A stretch of 64,000 nucleotides of DNA from Promethearchaeota archaeon (GCA_016933055.1 JAFGBS010000009.1:1-64000); one strand, 5' to 3'. Counted from the stretch's first letter, positions 45,691-55,634 are shown. Numbers and translations: made by a program. Notes: generated by a model from the letters alone, not told the origin.

Positions 45691-47683
45691 TCTCTCCTTT
45701 TATTCGATTTAGTAAAAATCGCTGCAATTCATTGCGAGACAAGCAAGGGATTTTAAATTCTATATTAATTAATTCTTGTGTAAATTCGCGGATTGAGGGA
45801 TTTTTCACCGCAATAGCCATATCCTTATATTGAGTAGAATATTCACGTATTTTGGACAGAATATTCACCACAGCGCTTGGATCCATATCCAAAATTTTTT
45901 GATATCCCGCATCCTTTATCGAATTCTTGATCTTCTCTTCGATTTTATCACCCAATTGGAATATTTGAAAATTTTCGTCATTGCCTGGTAGAACATTGCG
46001 AATACTCGGTAATAAGCGCATGTTCTGGTAAGTTTCTGTAAGATCTTTATTCTCAGATAAGCAAGTATTAAATTCTTGAACTATTGCCTCAAGTGAAGTG
46101 ATCGGAATTTTGTCTTTCACCAATTTTCGTAGTATTTGCGTAAATGCACTCAGATTCTTTTCTTCTATCTCAAATGTTGCTACTCCATAAAGGATATTCT
46201 TAACGAAATCATGCCCAACAAAATCTCCCAGATGTTCTTCAATAATGGGTCGAATTGCATTCATTAAAGATTTGATGATCATTGTTTCGTTCTTATTCAC
46301 TGAACCTTTTCCTACTTGAACTTCATCTACTAAGACCGTAAAGTCCTGCGGTCCTAGATTGTTGTTATCTCGGAATCGGATTCCCGGTATTTTCACTCCA
46401 TAAGTATTAAGTATTCTTTTCCGGATTTCTTCGACTTCTTCTAATGTTTCTTTACGGAGGTCATTAGAAGAAGGGACGATTATCGCATTCATTATATCAC
46501 TACCAATTTCTACTGCAAGGGGATTGACTCTTGGAATTTTATCCGCAATCTCTTCCCCATATTTTGAAAGACTCTTCATCCGATCATAATTCTCCTTATA
46601 GATTTTTTTATCGGGATTCAGTTTGTAGGCTTCTTTGAAGTACTGTAAAGCTTGATCAAAGGATATTCTCTGTGTCTGCTTTTTGGTTACCTCTTTTGCC
46701 GAATCCGTTACTTTTAAGTCTTCTTTCTTTTCCCATCCTTGGGCTGATTTGAAGTAAAATTCTGCCACTTCTTCACTATAATTGTCTTTTTCCTCAGGAG
46801 TCATTTTATTCAGTTCTTGGATAGCACGAGAATGTTTTTTCTGTTCAACAAACACCTTTGCAACTTCTAGTTTATGGTTGATATCGTCGTAAGCGGGTAC
46901 CAGATCATATATATCTTCAGTATAAGCATAATGTCCCGTTATGAGTACAAGTTCCTTTGGATCAATACTGGGGTCTTCTTTTAATACATCTTTCCACCCC
47001 TCTAATTTTCCCACTTCTTGAAAATCTTCGGTAGAAAGATCTAACATCATTTGTCCCTTGACCTCCTTTTGGCGTAAAAAACCGATTTGTACCCTGAAAC
47101 AATACGTACCATGCCCGTGAATCGTTATTGGGAAAATATATTTTCTTCCTTCACCTTGTTTGTAGCGATATTCTAAAATATCCCTACTTCGATATTGCCA
47201 GTGGCTTTGATTACAATTCCCATCATATCTTACTATCTTCTCTCCCTCTTTTTCACTGGAAAACGGAGTTAATAGAGCCTTTCCTTCTAAGGATGGATTA
47301 TAGGTGACATTGGGTAGAGTTTTTTTATTATATTCTAATTTTTGGCGGAAAAAGATGGTGTAACTTTCCTCTTTCTCGAACAACAAGGTGGGTCTTTCAG
47401 TTTCGCTTTTGGGACGGTATTGCCATAAATTGATAATAAACCATGACGGTATTGTCATAATTTTACCGGCATTTTGTAAGTCAATTGTTAAAAATAAAAT
47501 TCGATCATAGCCTGTTTTTTTTATTTCTGTTGAGAGTTTAATCTCCATGGTAGGAATCCATTTTCCAAATAATTCCTCTTCCTCTTTTTGTGCTAATTTT
47601 GCAAGGCGTAGGGATGCTAGAGCAATGGCAAGACTGGCAGTTGCTACTAGAATTTCGGAAATTGTTGCAATATCCACTGCCAT
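45677..47683 (-). CDS. Single-helix membrane protein with TPR and FHIPEP (FlhA/SctV) domain
   Basis: 668 residues. One N-terminal helix (LVATASLAIALASLRL), an external-or-cytosolic beta-rich domain (about 45-250), a TPR region (about 280-385) with FDQALQYFKEAYKLNPDKKI, then from ~395 an FHIPEP domain: NPLAVEIGSDIMNAII, VEEIRKRILNTYGVKIPGIR with RFRDNNNLGPQDFTVLV (SD1), SLMNAIRPIIEEHLGDFVG and LRKLVKDKIPITSLEAIVQE (SD3), and SIREFTQELINIEFKIPCLS (SD4). In place of the eight-helix FlhA channel there is a single anchor. Stop overlaps the start of the next gene by 14 bp; its start shares one base with the SycD-like stop. It might anchor a chaperone docking platform at the membrane. Confidence 0.8.
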   Translation of the reverse strand: MAVDIATISEILVATASLAIALASLRLAKLAQKEEEELFGKWIPTMEIKLSTEIKKTGYDRILFLTIDLQNAGKIMTIPSWFIINLWQYRPKSETERPTLLFEKEESYTIFFRQKLEYNKKTLPNVTYNPSLEGKALLTPFSSEKEGEKIVRYDGNCNQSHWQYRSRDILEYRYKQGEGRKYIFPITIHGHGTYCFRVQIGFLRQKEVKGQMMLDLSTEDFQEVGKLEGWKDVLKEDPSIDPKELVLITGHYAYTEDIYDLVPAYDDINHKLEVAKVFVEQKKHSRAIQELNKMTPEEKDNYSEEVAEFYFKSAQGWEKKEDLKVTDSAKEVTKKQTQRISFDQALQYFKEAYKLNPDKKIYKENYDRMKSLSKYGEEIADKIPRVNPLAVEIGSDIMNAIIVPSSNDLRKETLEEVEEIRKRILNTYGVKIPGIRFRDNNNLGPQDFTVLVDEVQVGKGSVNKNETMIIKSLMNAIRPIIEEHLGDFVGHDFVKNILYGVATFEIEEKNLSAFTQILRKLVKDKIPITSLEAIVQEFNTCLSENKDLTETYQNMRLLPSIRNVLPGNDENFQIFQLGDKIEEKIKNSIKDAGYQKILDMDPSAVVNILSKIREYSTQYKDMAIAVKNPSIREFTQELINIEFKIPCLSRNELQRFLLNRIKGEIEIV

Positions 47684-48162
47684 TATTTTTTAACCTCCTT
47701 TTTTTGTTGTGCTGCAAGCAGTAACTTCGCACGGTCTAACCACGGACTCGGAGTATTTAAATTTGGATTGGTGAGTATTTCTTCTAAATTCTTTATGGCA
47801 TCTTTTTCTTTTTCGCTCATAATCAGGCATTCAGAACGGTACACATGACTTACGATGTCTCTCGAATCATTCGCCAACGCCATATCATACCCGGCAATTG
47901 CTTCCTCGTAATTCTCCATTTGTTGATTAACTGCACCGTAAGCCCTCCAATAATGATTAGTATATGGAGCAATAGTAGTGAGAAGAATGAAGATATCTTT
48001 GGCTGCCTTGTAGTTACCGATAGTGAATTGGTTGTATCCTAGTGCATAGAGGTCCTCGCACTCTGCATCACTGGGGTTGTTTTTTTGTTTTAGACGGATT
48101 AAACCATCATAATATCCATGAATTAGATATTCAAGATATTTACCCGTCGTTTTTTCTATCAT
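47683..48162 (-). CDS. SycD/LcrH-like TPR chaperone
   Basis: 159 residues, three TPRs after a short N-terminal extension. CEDLYALGYNQFTIGNYKAA then DIFILLTTIAPYTNHYWRAY and YEEAIAGYDMALANDSRD before HVYRSECLI match the type III secretion class II chaperone pattern (LYslAf.qy..Gky.dA...Fq.L......yw.gLGa..q.mg.Y..Ai..Y..A...d..dp...fh.aECl), which is more specific than a generic TPR. SycD/LcrH chaperones hold translocator proteins before export and dock on SctV. It is first in the operon with two FHIPEP genes. No substrate gene is recognised nearby. Alternative: a general TPR protein. Confidence 0.72.
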   Translation of the reverse strand: MIEKTTGKYLEYLIHGYYDGLIRLKQKNNPSDAECEDLYALGYNQFTIGNYKAAKDIFILLTTIAPYTNHYWRAYGAVNQQMENYEEAIAGYDMALANDSRDIVSHVYRSECLIMSEKEKDAIKNLEEILTNPNLNTPSPWLDRAKLLLAAQQKKEVKK

Positions 48163-48277
48163 GAAAACCGCATTGGTTTTTGGATTTATAAAAGTTCTCC
48201 TAGTTCTATATTGGGTAGAAAATAAGCACTGAACCGAAGTAAGATCTAAGAATCCCTTTATCTGATACTAAATTTGT

Positions 48278-49096
48278 TTAGATAGTTACACTGACCATTA
48301 AACCCCGATGATCGGATGAAGAACGGTTCCATACTAAATCTGCGGTGTGTTTTACCACGGTACATAAATGGTTAATCCATATGTAGTCAATTCGTAAGAA
48401 AGGGAAACATACATGCCAGGTTTTTCCCAGAAACGGGGTTTTACCGGATGCAATCCAAGCATCTTGCAAGTGGGAAAACAAGCTCCAATAGCTAATATCT
48501 ATTAAATAATTAGGAGTATTGAAGTCTCCCAGAAGTATTAGCGGTTTTGAATAATCAATAATATCCAATATTGATTGAACATGCTGGAATCTCCGGACAT
48601 ACCTTAATGGAATGTCTAAATGTGAGTTTATCACATTAATTAGTGTTCCATTGATATCTAGTTCTGCGATAAGGATTCCACGTGACAATACCTCATCCTC
48701 CCTAATCGTAATGAAATTTGTGCTCGTGATGTTATATCGAGATAATATAATTAATCCATAATCCCAGACGTTAAGTTCTGAGGGGATCGCAACATACTCA
48801 TAGGAGAGTGCTGAAGCATATTCAGCTATGCTGAGAGCGCGCTCATTCGCGATAATATTCGTTACCTCTTGTAAGGCTACAATGTCTGCATCTACTTGGG
48901 TAATAAGGTCCATAGTTGCATCATTCGACCCAAACTGCACATTATATGTAAAAATTTTCACTGAATTAGTCATATCTCTCGTTGTGGAAACGGACAGATT
49001 AAAAAAGACAGGGATCAAAATGTGGATTATATAGATTGATAAAAGAATGGTCAATGTATATGCCGCTTTTTTCCATTTTTCAGCTATAAATTTCAT
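48278..49096 (-). CDS. Membrane-anchored endonuclease/exonuclease/phosphatase-family hydrolase
   Basis: About 272 residues from ATG at 49096 (the track TTG adds four). One N-terminal helix (AAYTLTILLSIYIIHILIPV) then an EEP domain: FTYNVQFG, VALQEV, INSHLD, LILLGDFNTP, RIDYIWI and SDHRGLM, all catalytic and metal-binding motifs in order. The domain would lie outside the membrane. Substrates of this superfamily include phospholipids, sphingomyelin and nucleic acids; cell-surface phosphodiesterase activity is likely. Not obviously linked to the upstream operon. Confidence 0.85.
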   Translation of the reverse strand: MKFIAEKWKKAAYTLTILLSIYIIHILIPVFFNLSVSTTRDMTNSVKIFTYNVQFGSNDATMDLITQVDADIVALQEVTNIIANERALSIAEYASALSYEYVAIPSELNVWDYGLIILSRYNITSTNFITIREDEVLSRGILIAELDINGTLINVINSHLDIPLRYVRRFQHVQSILDIIDYSKPLILLGDFNTPNYLIDISYWSLFSHLQDAWIASGKTPFLGKTWHVCFPFLRIDYIWINHLCTVVKHTADLVWNRSSSDHRGLMVSVTI

Positions 49097-49336
49097 GAGA
49101 CAACTCAAAGACAGTAAAATGTGCCCTAATATGTTTGGGTTAGATGTGAAAAAAGTGGGATGTGAAAAATGGGGGGTTTTTTATTAATGGTGTGCTAAAC
49201 AAAAAAAGAGGAATCTCACATCCCAGAGAACGATATCATTTAAAGTATAAAAAGACTAAGTGTGGAGCTAAAAAGCAATACTTAAGACTGTGAGACGCCA
49301 TTTTTATTTCAACAAATATATAAAAAGAATTGGAAC

Positions 49337-49471
49337 ATGTCCCAATTTAAAAAGAAACCTGAGAGAAAACCGGATAAAAAAAATCTCGGATTTTTCATGG
49401 TGAATGATGTAGATAAAGCGCTTCGAGACGTCAAACGTAAAGAAGCTGAATACGAAGATGATGAAGATTAA
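49337..49471 (+). CDS. Small charged protein, 44 aa
   Basis: Below the track length limit. ATG 49337 to TAA 49469; basic start (FKKKPERKPDKKN), short hydrophobic GFFMV, acidic end EYEDDED. TATA-like TTTTTATTT lies about 30 bp upstream, giving a near-leaderless message. No family recognised; the strongly charged ends are typical of small archaeal proteins that bind nucleic acid or partner proteins. Confidence 0.5.
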   Translation: MSQFKKKPERKPDKKNLGFFMVNDVDKALRDVKRKEAEYEDDED

Positions 49472-49549
49472 GATCCAAGCTTATATCAAAATCAAGTATT
49501 TTTGTTCTTTTTTTTAGAAACATTTCCAAAGGATTCATTCATAGGAGTA

Positions 49550-50038
49550 ATGCGGTTTTTTATTCCTATGGAATTACTTGGTTTCTTGGTCTTTACAGAA
49601 AGTTATCATAATTCGAAACGCATGTTTAAGTTAGTATCCCGATTCCCCCCGTTTAATCCCGATAATCGAGATACCTTACATTATTTAGAACTTACCGTTA
49701 GAGAATTTTTACTACAATCCCACCCAATAACTCAGTATTGGACATGGCATCGTGGAGGGAGAGATGTCTATGGAGCCGTATCATTCTGCTCGGGAATTAA
49801 TCAATATTTGGTTATGTGTTTCGGTTCAACTTCTGAATATTATTTAGAGAACTCTCTTTTAACCCTACAGAAATATTTAGAGGATAATAAAATGCAGGAA
49901 AGATTATTGAATAGCCTATTTTCATTAGATGCTGAACTACCACTTAGGATTTTAAGGGAGTTTTCAACCCAGATTTCTCAATTACTGAAATTACGTAATG
50001 CTAAATATTATTCCAATGATACTGTTTTTATCCCGTAG
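49550..50038 (+). CDS. Hypothetical protein, possible longin/roadblock-like fold
   Basis: 162 residues from ATG 49550 (AGGAG just upstream; the track extends to a TTG at 49502). GFLVFTESYHNSKRMFKLVS then a run of alternating strands and an alpha-helical C-terminal half. The length and beta-beta-alpha pattern could fit a longin or roadblock domain of the kind that pairs with small GTPases in Asgard archaea, but no diagnostic residue is visible. Unrecognised family. Confidence 0.5.
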   Translation: MRFFIPMELLGFLVFTESYHNSKRMFKLVSRFPPFNPDNRDTLHYLELTVREFLLQSHPITQYWTWHRGGRDVYGAVSFCSGINQYLVMCFGSTSEYYLENSLLTLQKYLEDNKMQERLLNSLFSLDAELPLRILREFSTQISQLLKLRNAKYYSNDTVFIP

Positions 50039-50053
50039 AAATAAATAAAATCT

Positions 50054-50431
50054 TCACCCATGTTTTGACTCAGGGATATGTTTTCTTTCGACTATTCTGT
50101 CTCTATTCTTCGTTGCCGCAATATAGATCGCTCTAATACTTGCCCACAATGACGGTGAAGCAACAGCCATTATCGGAGTAACGAAAAACATCATCATCAA
50201 TGGAAAAGCAATAGCTCCTCCAATTCCTCCAGTATCCACATCTCGTACTAGTATGAAATTCAACAAAAAATTGATTGCAAGCATAATACCGATATTACAT
50301 AACCACGAGAATGTATTAGCTCTTAATCGTGTTTGCTTTCGAAACACGAATCGAAAAAATAAGATATTGATTACTAATCCCATTACAGAGGAAATCAAGA
50401 TAAACAATAATAGTACTTCTTCGGAATTCAT
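50054..50431 (-). CDS. Small integral membrane protein
   Basis: 125 residues from the ATG at 50431; three to four helices (VLLLFILISSVMGLVINILF, ANTFSWLCNIGIMLAINFLL, AIAFPLMMMFFVTPIMAV) and a basic tail (RDRIVERKHIPESKH). No motif recognised. Convergent with the 49550 gene. Confidence 0.6.
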   Translation of the reverse strand: MNSEEVLLLFILISSVMGLVINILFFRFVFRKQTRLRANTFSWLCNIGIMLAINFLLNFILVRDVDTGGIGGAIAFPLMMMFFVTPIMAVASPSLWASIRAIYIAATKNRDRIVERKHIPESKHG

Positions 50432-50510
50432 AAGGAACACTTAAAGGATTGTTTAGGTATGGATGCTCAAACCTCCCTATAAATGTAAGTGAGGGAAAAA
50501 TTATTGATCG

Positions 50511-51716
50511 TTAACTAGCGGACTTAATCATAATGGAGAATAACCACCACCATCGGTTTATCGCTTTGCCTGTAGCTAGTAACCGGAATAAAAATGCTTC
50601 TGAAATCCCGATTAATGAATAAGATTTCTTTATGTGCTTGAAAATTTTAGTGTTTCGGAATTGATTTTCGAGATTTCTTGAAGCGACAACATTCCATACT
50701 CCATTTTTTTTCAAAAAAATATCGAGAATGTTTACCCATTCTTCCGCCATTTTCATACCGTAGTATAGACCGGAGGATCCATTAGCATCAACAAAACCTG
50801 CAGCATCCCCGATAATTACCACTCCTCCATTTCCGAGTACAAACGATTCCACCAAAGATGCATTCGGCATGCCAGTTAAGGCTTCATATTCCACTTCGAT
50901 TTCCTTAAATACCTCAGAAAAACCGGGATACTCTTCTTTCAATCGCCTCCATACTTGCATAATTACTTCGTCTGATGGCAATTCTGCGGATTTTATTTTT
51001 GGAACTTGTCCCATGCGTAACATAACTCCTGCTTCAATATTGTTCCCCCCGATAGGGAATACATACGCTGCACATGGAGGAAATAAGGGTGCATACTCTA
51101 AATCACCATTCGGAATTAACCAGAACTGGGGATTCGGGGTTTTTTGTATATCAATATTTGCGTTTTTGCCCCGAAATTTTACAATTGGGCAATTTATTTT
51201 TGAATAATCCACACCTAATGAACTTCCGATAGTACTATAGTATCCATCGCATGCAAGTACAACTCGAGCTTGAATTTTTTGGTCCTTCCCAGATTCATCC
51301 GTATAGGATACTCCCGTGCATATTTCCATTTCATTCATTAATGCAGACTGAACTTCACAATTATATCGAATTTCAACCCCGGCCTCAGAGGCGGATTGAA
51401 CAAACCGATCGATAAACTCTCGCCATTCAAAGAAATAATATGGGACGTGGACATTGACTAAAGTGGTTTTCTTATCTCCTGGACTGTGATATCTTCGATA
51501 GGAAGGTTTCACGGTAGCTATGTCTTGAAGGAATCCCTCCCCCAGGATTTCATCTACTAAGGGATAATATGCCATAGATTCCCCTCGGGGTAAAGGTCCC
51601 GCGATGTTCCCTTTTTCCAATATTGTAACTTTATATCCTTTTCGTGCTGCGAGCGTGGCCGCGGTCAATCCTGCCGTTCCCGCGCCTATGATGCAAAAAT
51701 CACAATCATGGTTCAT
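50511..51716 (-). CDS. FAD-dependent geranylgeranyl-reductase-family oxidoreductase
   Basis: 401 residues from the ATG at 51716, directly before NHDCDFCIIGAGTAGLTAA, a Rossmann GxGxxG for FAD; the track extends it with unrelated residues. GESMAYYPLVDEILG, YYFFEWREFIDRF, GDAAGFVDANGSSGLYYGMK (second FAD motif, DG-type) complete the geranylgeranyl reductase fold. In archaea this family saturates isoprenoid lipid chains. No partner is adjacent. It may act in membrane lipid or quinone side-chain reduction. Confidence 0.85.
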   Translation of the reverse strand: MNHDCDFCIIGAGTAGLTAATLAARKGYKVTILEKGNIAGPLPRGESMAYYPLVDEILGEGFLQDIATVKPSYRRYHSPGDKKTTLVNVHVPYYFFEWREFIDRFVQSASEAGVEIRYNCEVQSALMNEMEICTGVSYTDESGKDQKIQARVVLACDGYYSTIGSSLGVDYSKINCPIVKFRGKNANIDIQKTPNPQFWLIPNGDLEYAPLFPPCAAYVFPIGGNNIEAGVMLRMGQVPKIKSAELPSDEVIMQVWRRLKEEYPGFSEVFKEIEVEYEALTGMPNASLVESFVLGNGGVVIIGDAAGFVDANGSSGLYYGMKMAEEWVNILDIFLKKNGVWNVVASRNLENQFRNTKIFKHIKKSYSLIGISEAFLFRLLATGKAINRWWWLFSIMIKSAS

Positions 51717-51851
51717 AAGTAAGTAATTGTGGATTTCACTCTTTAAAAATGTAAAACTATAGAAAACGCAAACAGTCAATAAATTACATTAAAAACACAA
51801 AATTTCGATCCCACCAGCCCTTTTTATATTCTATTTAAGAACTGGATCCAT

Positions 51852-52190
51852 ATGGCAAAAATGTATAACCTAACAGGAGGAACTGCATTTGATCTGTTAC
51901 GCATGGGCGATTTTATAACTATCATAGCTCGTGCTCAAGATTATGCTTTATACTCCTCGTTGATGTCGGGATTAGATGCAGATGTAAGGGAAAAATATTA
52001 CAAACAAGCTTTGGAATGGTTTGATTTTGTAATTGAGCGGAATCCCCTATTCTCACATGATGCGTATTTAGGTAAAATATACGCATTATATTTGAAAGGA
52101 GATGTGAACCAAGCCAGGTACGTATATGATGAAATGAAGAAGAATGAAAATACAGATGAATTCAATCCATTAACCAGATTATTTTCGTGA
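51852..52190 (+). CDS. Small TPR-like helical protein, 112 aa
   Basis: A single TPR-like pair of helices (YYKQALEWFDFVIERNPLFS then DAYLGKIYALYLKGDVNQAR) after an N-terminal segment with TGGTAFDLLRMGDFI. The pattern suggests a scaffold protein. Monocistronic, ATG with GGATCC nearby. No specific partner. Confidence 0.65.
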   Translation: MAKMYNLTGGTAFDLLRMGDFITIIARAQDYALYSSLMSGLDADVREKYYKQALEWFDFVIERNPLFSHDAYLGKIYALYLKGDVNQARYVYDEMKKNENTDEFNPLTRLFS

Positions 52191-52241
52191 TGATAGTCGA
52201 GTTAAAAAAAATAAAAAGAGAGTAGTAATAAATTTAATGCT

Positions 52242-53663
52242 TTATTTTACATAGGATACCATTTCAACGTCCCATAGGGAACCCCTTAATCCAATTGGGT
52301 CCTTCCAATCCCGTTTTCGACCTGCTTTCGGAATCTTCAATAGACTGAGGAAGAATTCGAAAGATCCGTATCCTCGTGCAATGCGATCCCATGCAAATAG
52401 TCCGAAAGTCCAAATCAGCATCAAAATTGCAACAGTAATCCATGTCCACATTGCATTAAGACCATATCTCGAGATAAAATCTGCACCAGCTCCGCTGGGT
52501 ACGATCACACTCATAAGGAATCGCAAAATGAAATCTAAGATACCTAAGAAATACACAGTAAGTGCAAAAACTCCAAATCTCCGAATCCATCGGGTTCCTT
52601 TCAACCATCTTTGTTCATTAATACGAGGATTAAATTCCACCCAGCTTAATAAAGCTAAAATTAATGGAGCTTGCAACCCAAAAGAGACAAAAGCAAACCA
52701 TCGTGGATGAATGTGAAAACCCAAATCTAATGCGGCTCCATTCAAGAATCCTCCATCATGGATGAACAAAAATTCTGCAGCCCCCCAAATCACTGCTAGT
52801 AAACTCGGAAGGCACATCCAACGTAGATGTTTTCTTTTGGGTTCATCTTGAAGAATGACATATGCAATCCCTGCACCAAAGAAATAGGATGCCATCATTG
52901 GAAAAAGAGGCGCTTCTCTACCGGAAATCCAGTTCATTGCGACACGATACATAACTAAACCGAAATTATTGAAGAAATCCCCTAGTGTGGTAAATACATC
53001 GTGGAAATATACACCTGGTGAAACAGCTCGGAAACCCTCGAGCATGGTAATATCAATTCCCACAACATTTGTGGCCCAATCTCCGACGATCGGACTGATT
53101 GCAATAATTACTATTCCAATTACATAACAAACCGCCATCTTGATCATCCAACTGTATTTTCCTTTGAATAATTGGAATAATAGGAAGAAAAAGGATGTAA
53201 CAATCATCATTAATCCAATAGATTCAATTGCCTCAATTAAAAAGAACATATCCCAATGACTTGCCCAGATGTCAGAAATCGGAACCGAACCGATAGGAAT
53301 TTGTCGAGACCAAATCTCAACAAAACCCCAGTACGGGAACACAGTTACCCAGAGTTTGCCTACTAATATCAAAATTAATCCAGCAAATAATTGTTTTCCC
53401 CAAACTCCCCAAAGATTTTTCCCATTTTTAACGGCATTTTCCAACTGATAAAAATTAACAACAGCACTTATCATTAAAAAGAAACCTCTCCAGTGGATAA
53501 AGATGAATATAAACGCAGCTAATAAAATCAGTCCTATATTACCAGAACCTAGAATAGAATTAGGGTCGGAAAATTTATCCCAAGATGTAAAGAGAAAGTG
53601 AAACATTGCTGTAAAAAAGATGGCAATACCTCTCCAAAAATCCAAACTTGTTAATCGTTTCAT
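52242..53663 (-). CDS. HGSNAT-like membrane acyltransferase, second copy
   Basis: 473 residues, about ten helices. RLTSLDFWRGIAIFFTAMFH is the DUF1624 signature (R..sLD..RG.ai..m...H). The large loop at ~130-200 and the C-terminal basic segment (RARGYGSFEFFL-type) are like those of 53832-55502, with which it shares strand and order, so they are tandem paralogues. Probably acetylates a glycan or lipid at the membrane. Confidence 0.65.
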   Translation of the reverse strand: MKRLTSLDFWRGIAIFFTAMFHFLFTSWDKFSDPNSILGSGNIGLILLAAFIFIFIHWRGFFLMISAVVNFYQLENAVKNGKNLWGVWGKQLFAGLILILVGKLWVTVFPYWGFVEIWSRQIPIGSVPISDIWASHWDMFFLIEAIESIGLMMIVTSFFFLLFQLFKGKYSWMIKMAVCYVIGIVIIAISPIVGDWATNVVGIDITMLEGFRAVSPGVYFHDVFTTLGDFFNNFGLVMYRVAMNWISGREAPLFPMMASYFFGAGIAYVILQDEPKRKHLRWMCLPSLLAVIWGAAEFLFIHDGGFLNGAALDLGFHIHPRWFAFVSFGLQAPLILALLSWVEFNPRINEQRWLKGTRWIRRFGVFALTVYFLGILDFILRFLMSVIVPSGAGADFISRYGLNAMWTWITVAILMLIWTFGLFAWDRIARGYGSFEFFLSLLKIPKAGRKRDWKDPIGLRGSLWDVEMVSYVK

Positions 53664-53831
53664 GAAAAATCACTAAATTAATTTTCTCATATATCTCTAC
53701 TTGTTCTTAACGGTAGTTATTCCTATCTTATCCAATTAGTATTAAAAGATTGTGTTTGGTTACATTGGAATGAGGGGATTTTCTATGGAATACTATTTTT
53801 ATGCATCCATGGGAGGAAAACGGAATGCATA

Positions 53832-55502
53832 TTAAGCAACCGCTTCGATTAATTCTCTTCCTATTTTGGGATGAGTCTTATGCTCAATAAAAAAATACGG
53901 TGTGACATCATATAATGATTTAAGAACATTAATACGAGAAAAAGTAACATTTTTCCACGCGGTTTTTATTCGAGACGTGAAAACAGTTAATCCTTCCAAA
54001 GTGATTTTTTTGTTAGATTTCCTGCTTTTAATTATCCAAACGAATACATCAACTATCGCAATAGTTATACTGAAAATAGTAGACAGTACCTTTGTGATGA
54101 AGATTATCAACCATTCAAAACTCAAGAAATAGTTGTTCTGCCGTGCTATTTCCTGCGCTTTTTTGAATGTTATTTGCTTTCGGAATTTAGGGAATAACGC
54201 AAGAATGGGAACAATGGGTAGTAAGATAATTACGATCAGAAATCCGCTATTTTCCCAAATCCTTAATATTATATCAAAATAAAATGCTGCAACTACCATT
54301 AAAATGCATGACCATAACATGGTCTGCCTTCCGTGATTGATGAAATCTAAGCCGGTAAATATTGTAAATAATTTACGAGGGTAGATATCTAACAATTGCA
54401 ACATGTATACAGTTAATGCAAGCAATCCCCAGCGACGTAAAAAAGTGGTTGCTTCTGCATAGCGATATAAATTTGCTGATTTTCGGAATTCAAATAACCG
54501 CATAAGTAAAAATACATATAACAAGTACAAACCTTGATTGATTAGGAGAAACCAGACGGGAGATACGCGGAACCACATATTAAAAGAGAGGTGTTCCACA
54601 AACACCCAGTAGTGTACTCCTGTTAAAATAAATCCTAATGCAACTAAACATCCCCTTCTGGCTATGCGTTTATCGGTATTTGGTTGGGTTAACCGATGTC
54701 CAATAATGCAACCGATACACACACAAAAGAAATTTGGAAAGATGGGTTCTTCAAGACCTGCGATAGCATACCATAACAGACGCATGAATTTCTCTTTTTC
54801 ATTAGAGAAACCATTAAAATATCCTCCTAGAGTAATATCCCATCCCACGATTTCACTTAATTTTACTTGCACGAACGGTGTTGCAAATAAGAAGAAAAAA
54901 CCTAACAAGGTGAGTGTTGTATAAAACAGGAAATTTTTATTGTATGGTTTCATGTTACGGATTTTTATGAACAAATAATTTATTATAGTCAAGAAAATTA
55001 CGGCTAATCCGATTACCTGCAAAGTTTCGAATAAATACAATCCTTTCCATTGAGATTGGATCAAAGCAGATAACAGTCCATCGGGATCATACCCTGCCCA
55101 TATCCGAATCGGATATTGATAAAATACACCATGCCAAGGATTAAAAAAACTCTCCCGTAGTAATCCTAACCCGTACATCAGGATTCCTTTTACGAAATTT
55201 TTCACTAACAGATTTTCTGGATTCCTTCCTCTTTCAACAGATTTAATGAAATTAAACTGGTGAATTATTGCAGATAAAAACAAAAATAGTGAGCGGGAAT
55301 GCCCTAACGTGAACAGCAGAACTCCGATTATTATTACAAAGATGCTTATTTCAGACAACTCGAGATTATGAAAAGTGGTTAAATCCATCACATTTGTCCA
55401 TGTGTGAATAATTGTCATAAAAAATATCGAAATACCTCGTAGCACATCGATCGTGAGAAATCGAGTACCCCTTCCCACTTTTGTCTGAAGATTGCTCTCC
55501 AT
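53832..55502 (-). CDS. HGSNAT-like membrane acyltransferase, third copy
   Basis: 556 residues. FLTIDVLRGISIFFMTIIHT matches the same signature; helices and the loop with GWDITLGGYFNG parallel the VVGIDITMLEGFR segment of the neighbour. An extra C-terminal ~90 residues with two more hydrophobic segments distinguishes it. Upstream of 52242 by 169 bp on the same strand; likely co-regulated. Substrate unknown. Confidence 0.65.
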   Translation of the reverse strand: MESNLQTKVGRGTRFLTIDVLRGISIFFMTIIHTWTNVMDLTTFHNLELSEISIFVIIIGVLLFTLGHSRSLFLFLSAIIHQFNFIKSVERGRNPENLLVKNFVKGILMYGLGLLRESFFNPWHGVFYQYPIRIWAGYDPDGLLSALIQSQWKGLYLFETLQVIGLAVIFLTIINYLFIKIRNMKPYNKNFLFYTTLTLLGFFFLFATPFVQVKLSEIVGWDITLGGYFNGFSNEKEKFMRLLWYAIAGLEEPIFPNFFCVCIGCIIGHRLTQPNTDKRIARRGCLVALGFILTGVHYWVFVEHLSFNMWFRVSPVWFLLINQGLYLLYVFLLMRLFEFRKSANLYRYAEATTFLRRWGLLALTVYMLQLLDIYPRKLFTIFTGLDFINHGRQTMLWSCILMVVAAFYFDIILRIWENSGFLIVIILLPIVPILALFPKFRKQITFKKAQEIARQNNYFLSFEWLIIFITKVLSTIFSITIAIVDVFVWIIKSRKSNKKITLEGLTVFTSRIKTAWKNVTFSRINVLKSLYDVTPYFFIEHKTHPKIGRELIEAVA

Positions 55503-55617
55503 ACTGTTTGTGTAGTGGTCAATGGTTATAAATATTCCATACTTTCAGCTGCTCGAAGTAGAAATAAATACGCAATATTAAGAAAAGAGTAAATAAATTT
55601 AGATAATTGAAATTGAG

Positions 55618-55634
55618 AAAAGAAAAAAAAAAAG
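55618..55634 (-). terminator. T-run (minus strand) after 55638 gene
   Basis: Thirteen A on the plus strand, a T-run for the minus-strand gene, directly after its stop. Confidence 0.5.
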
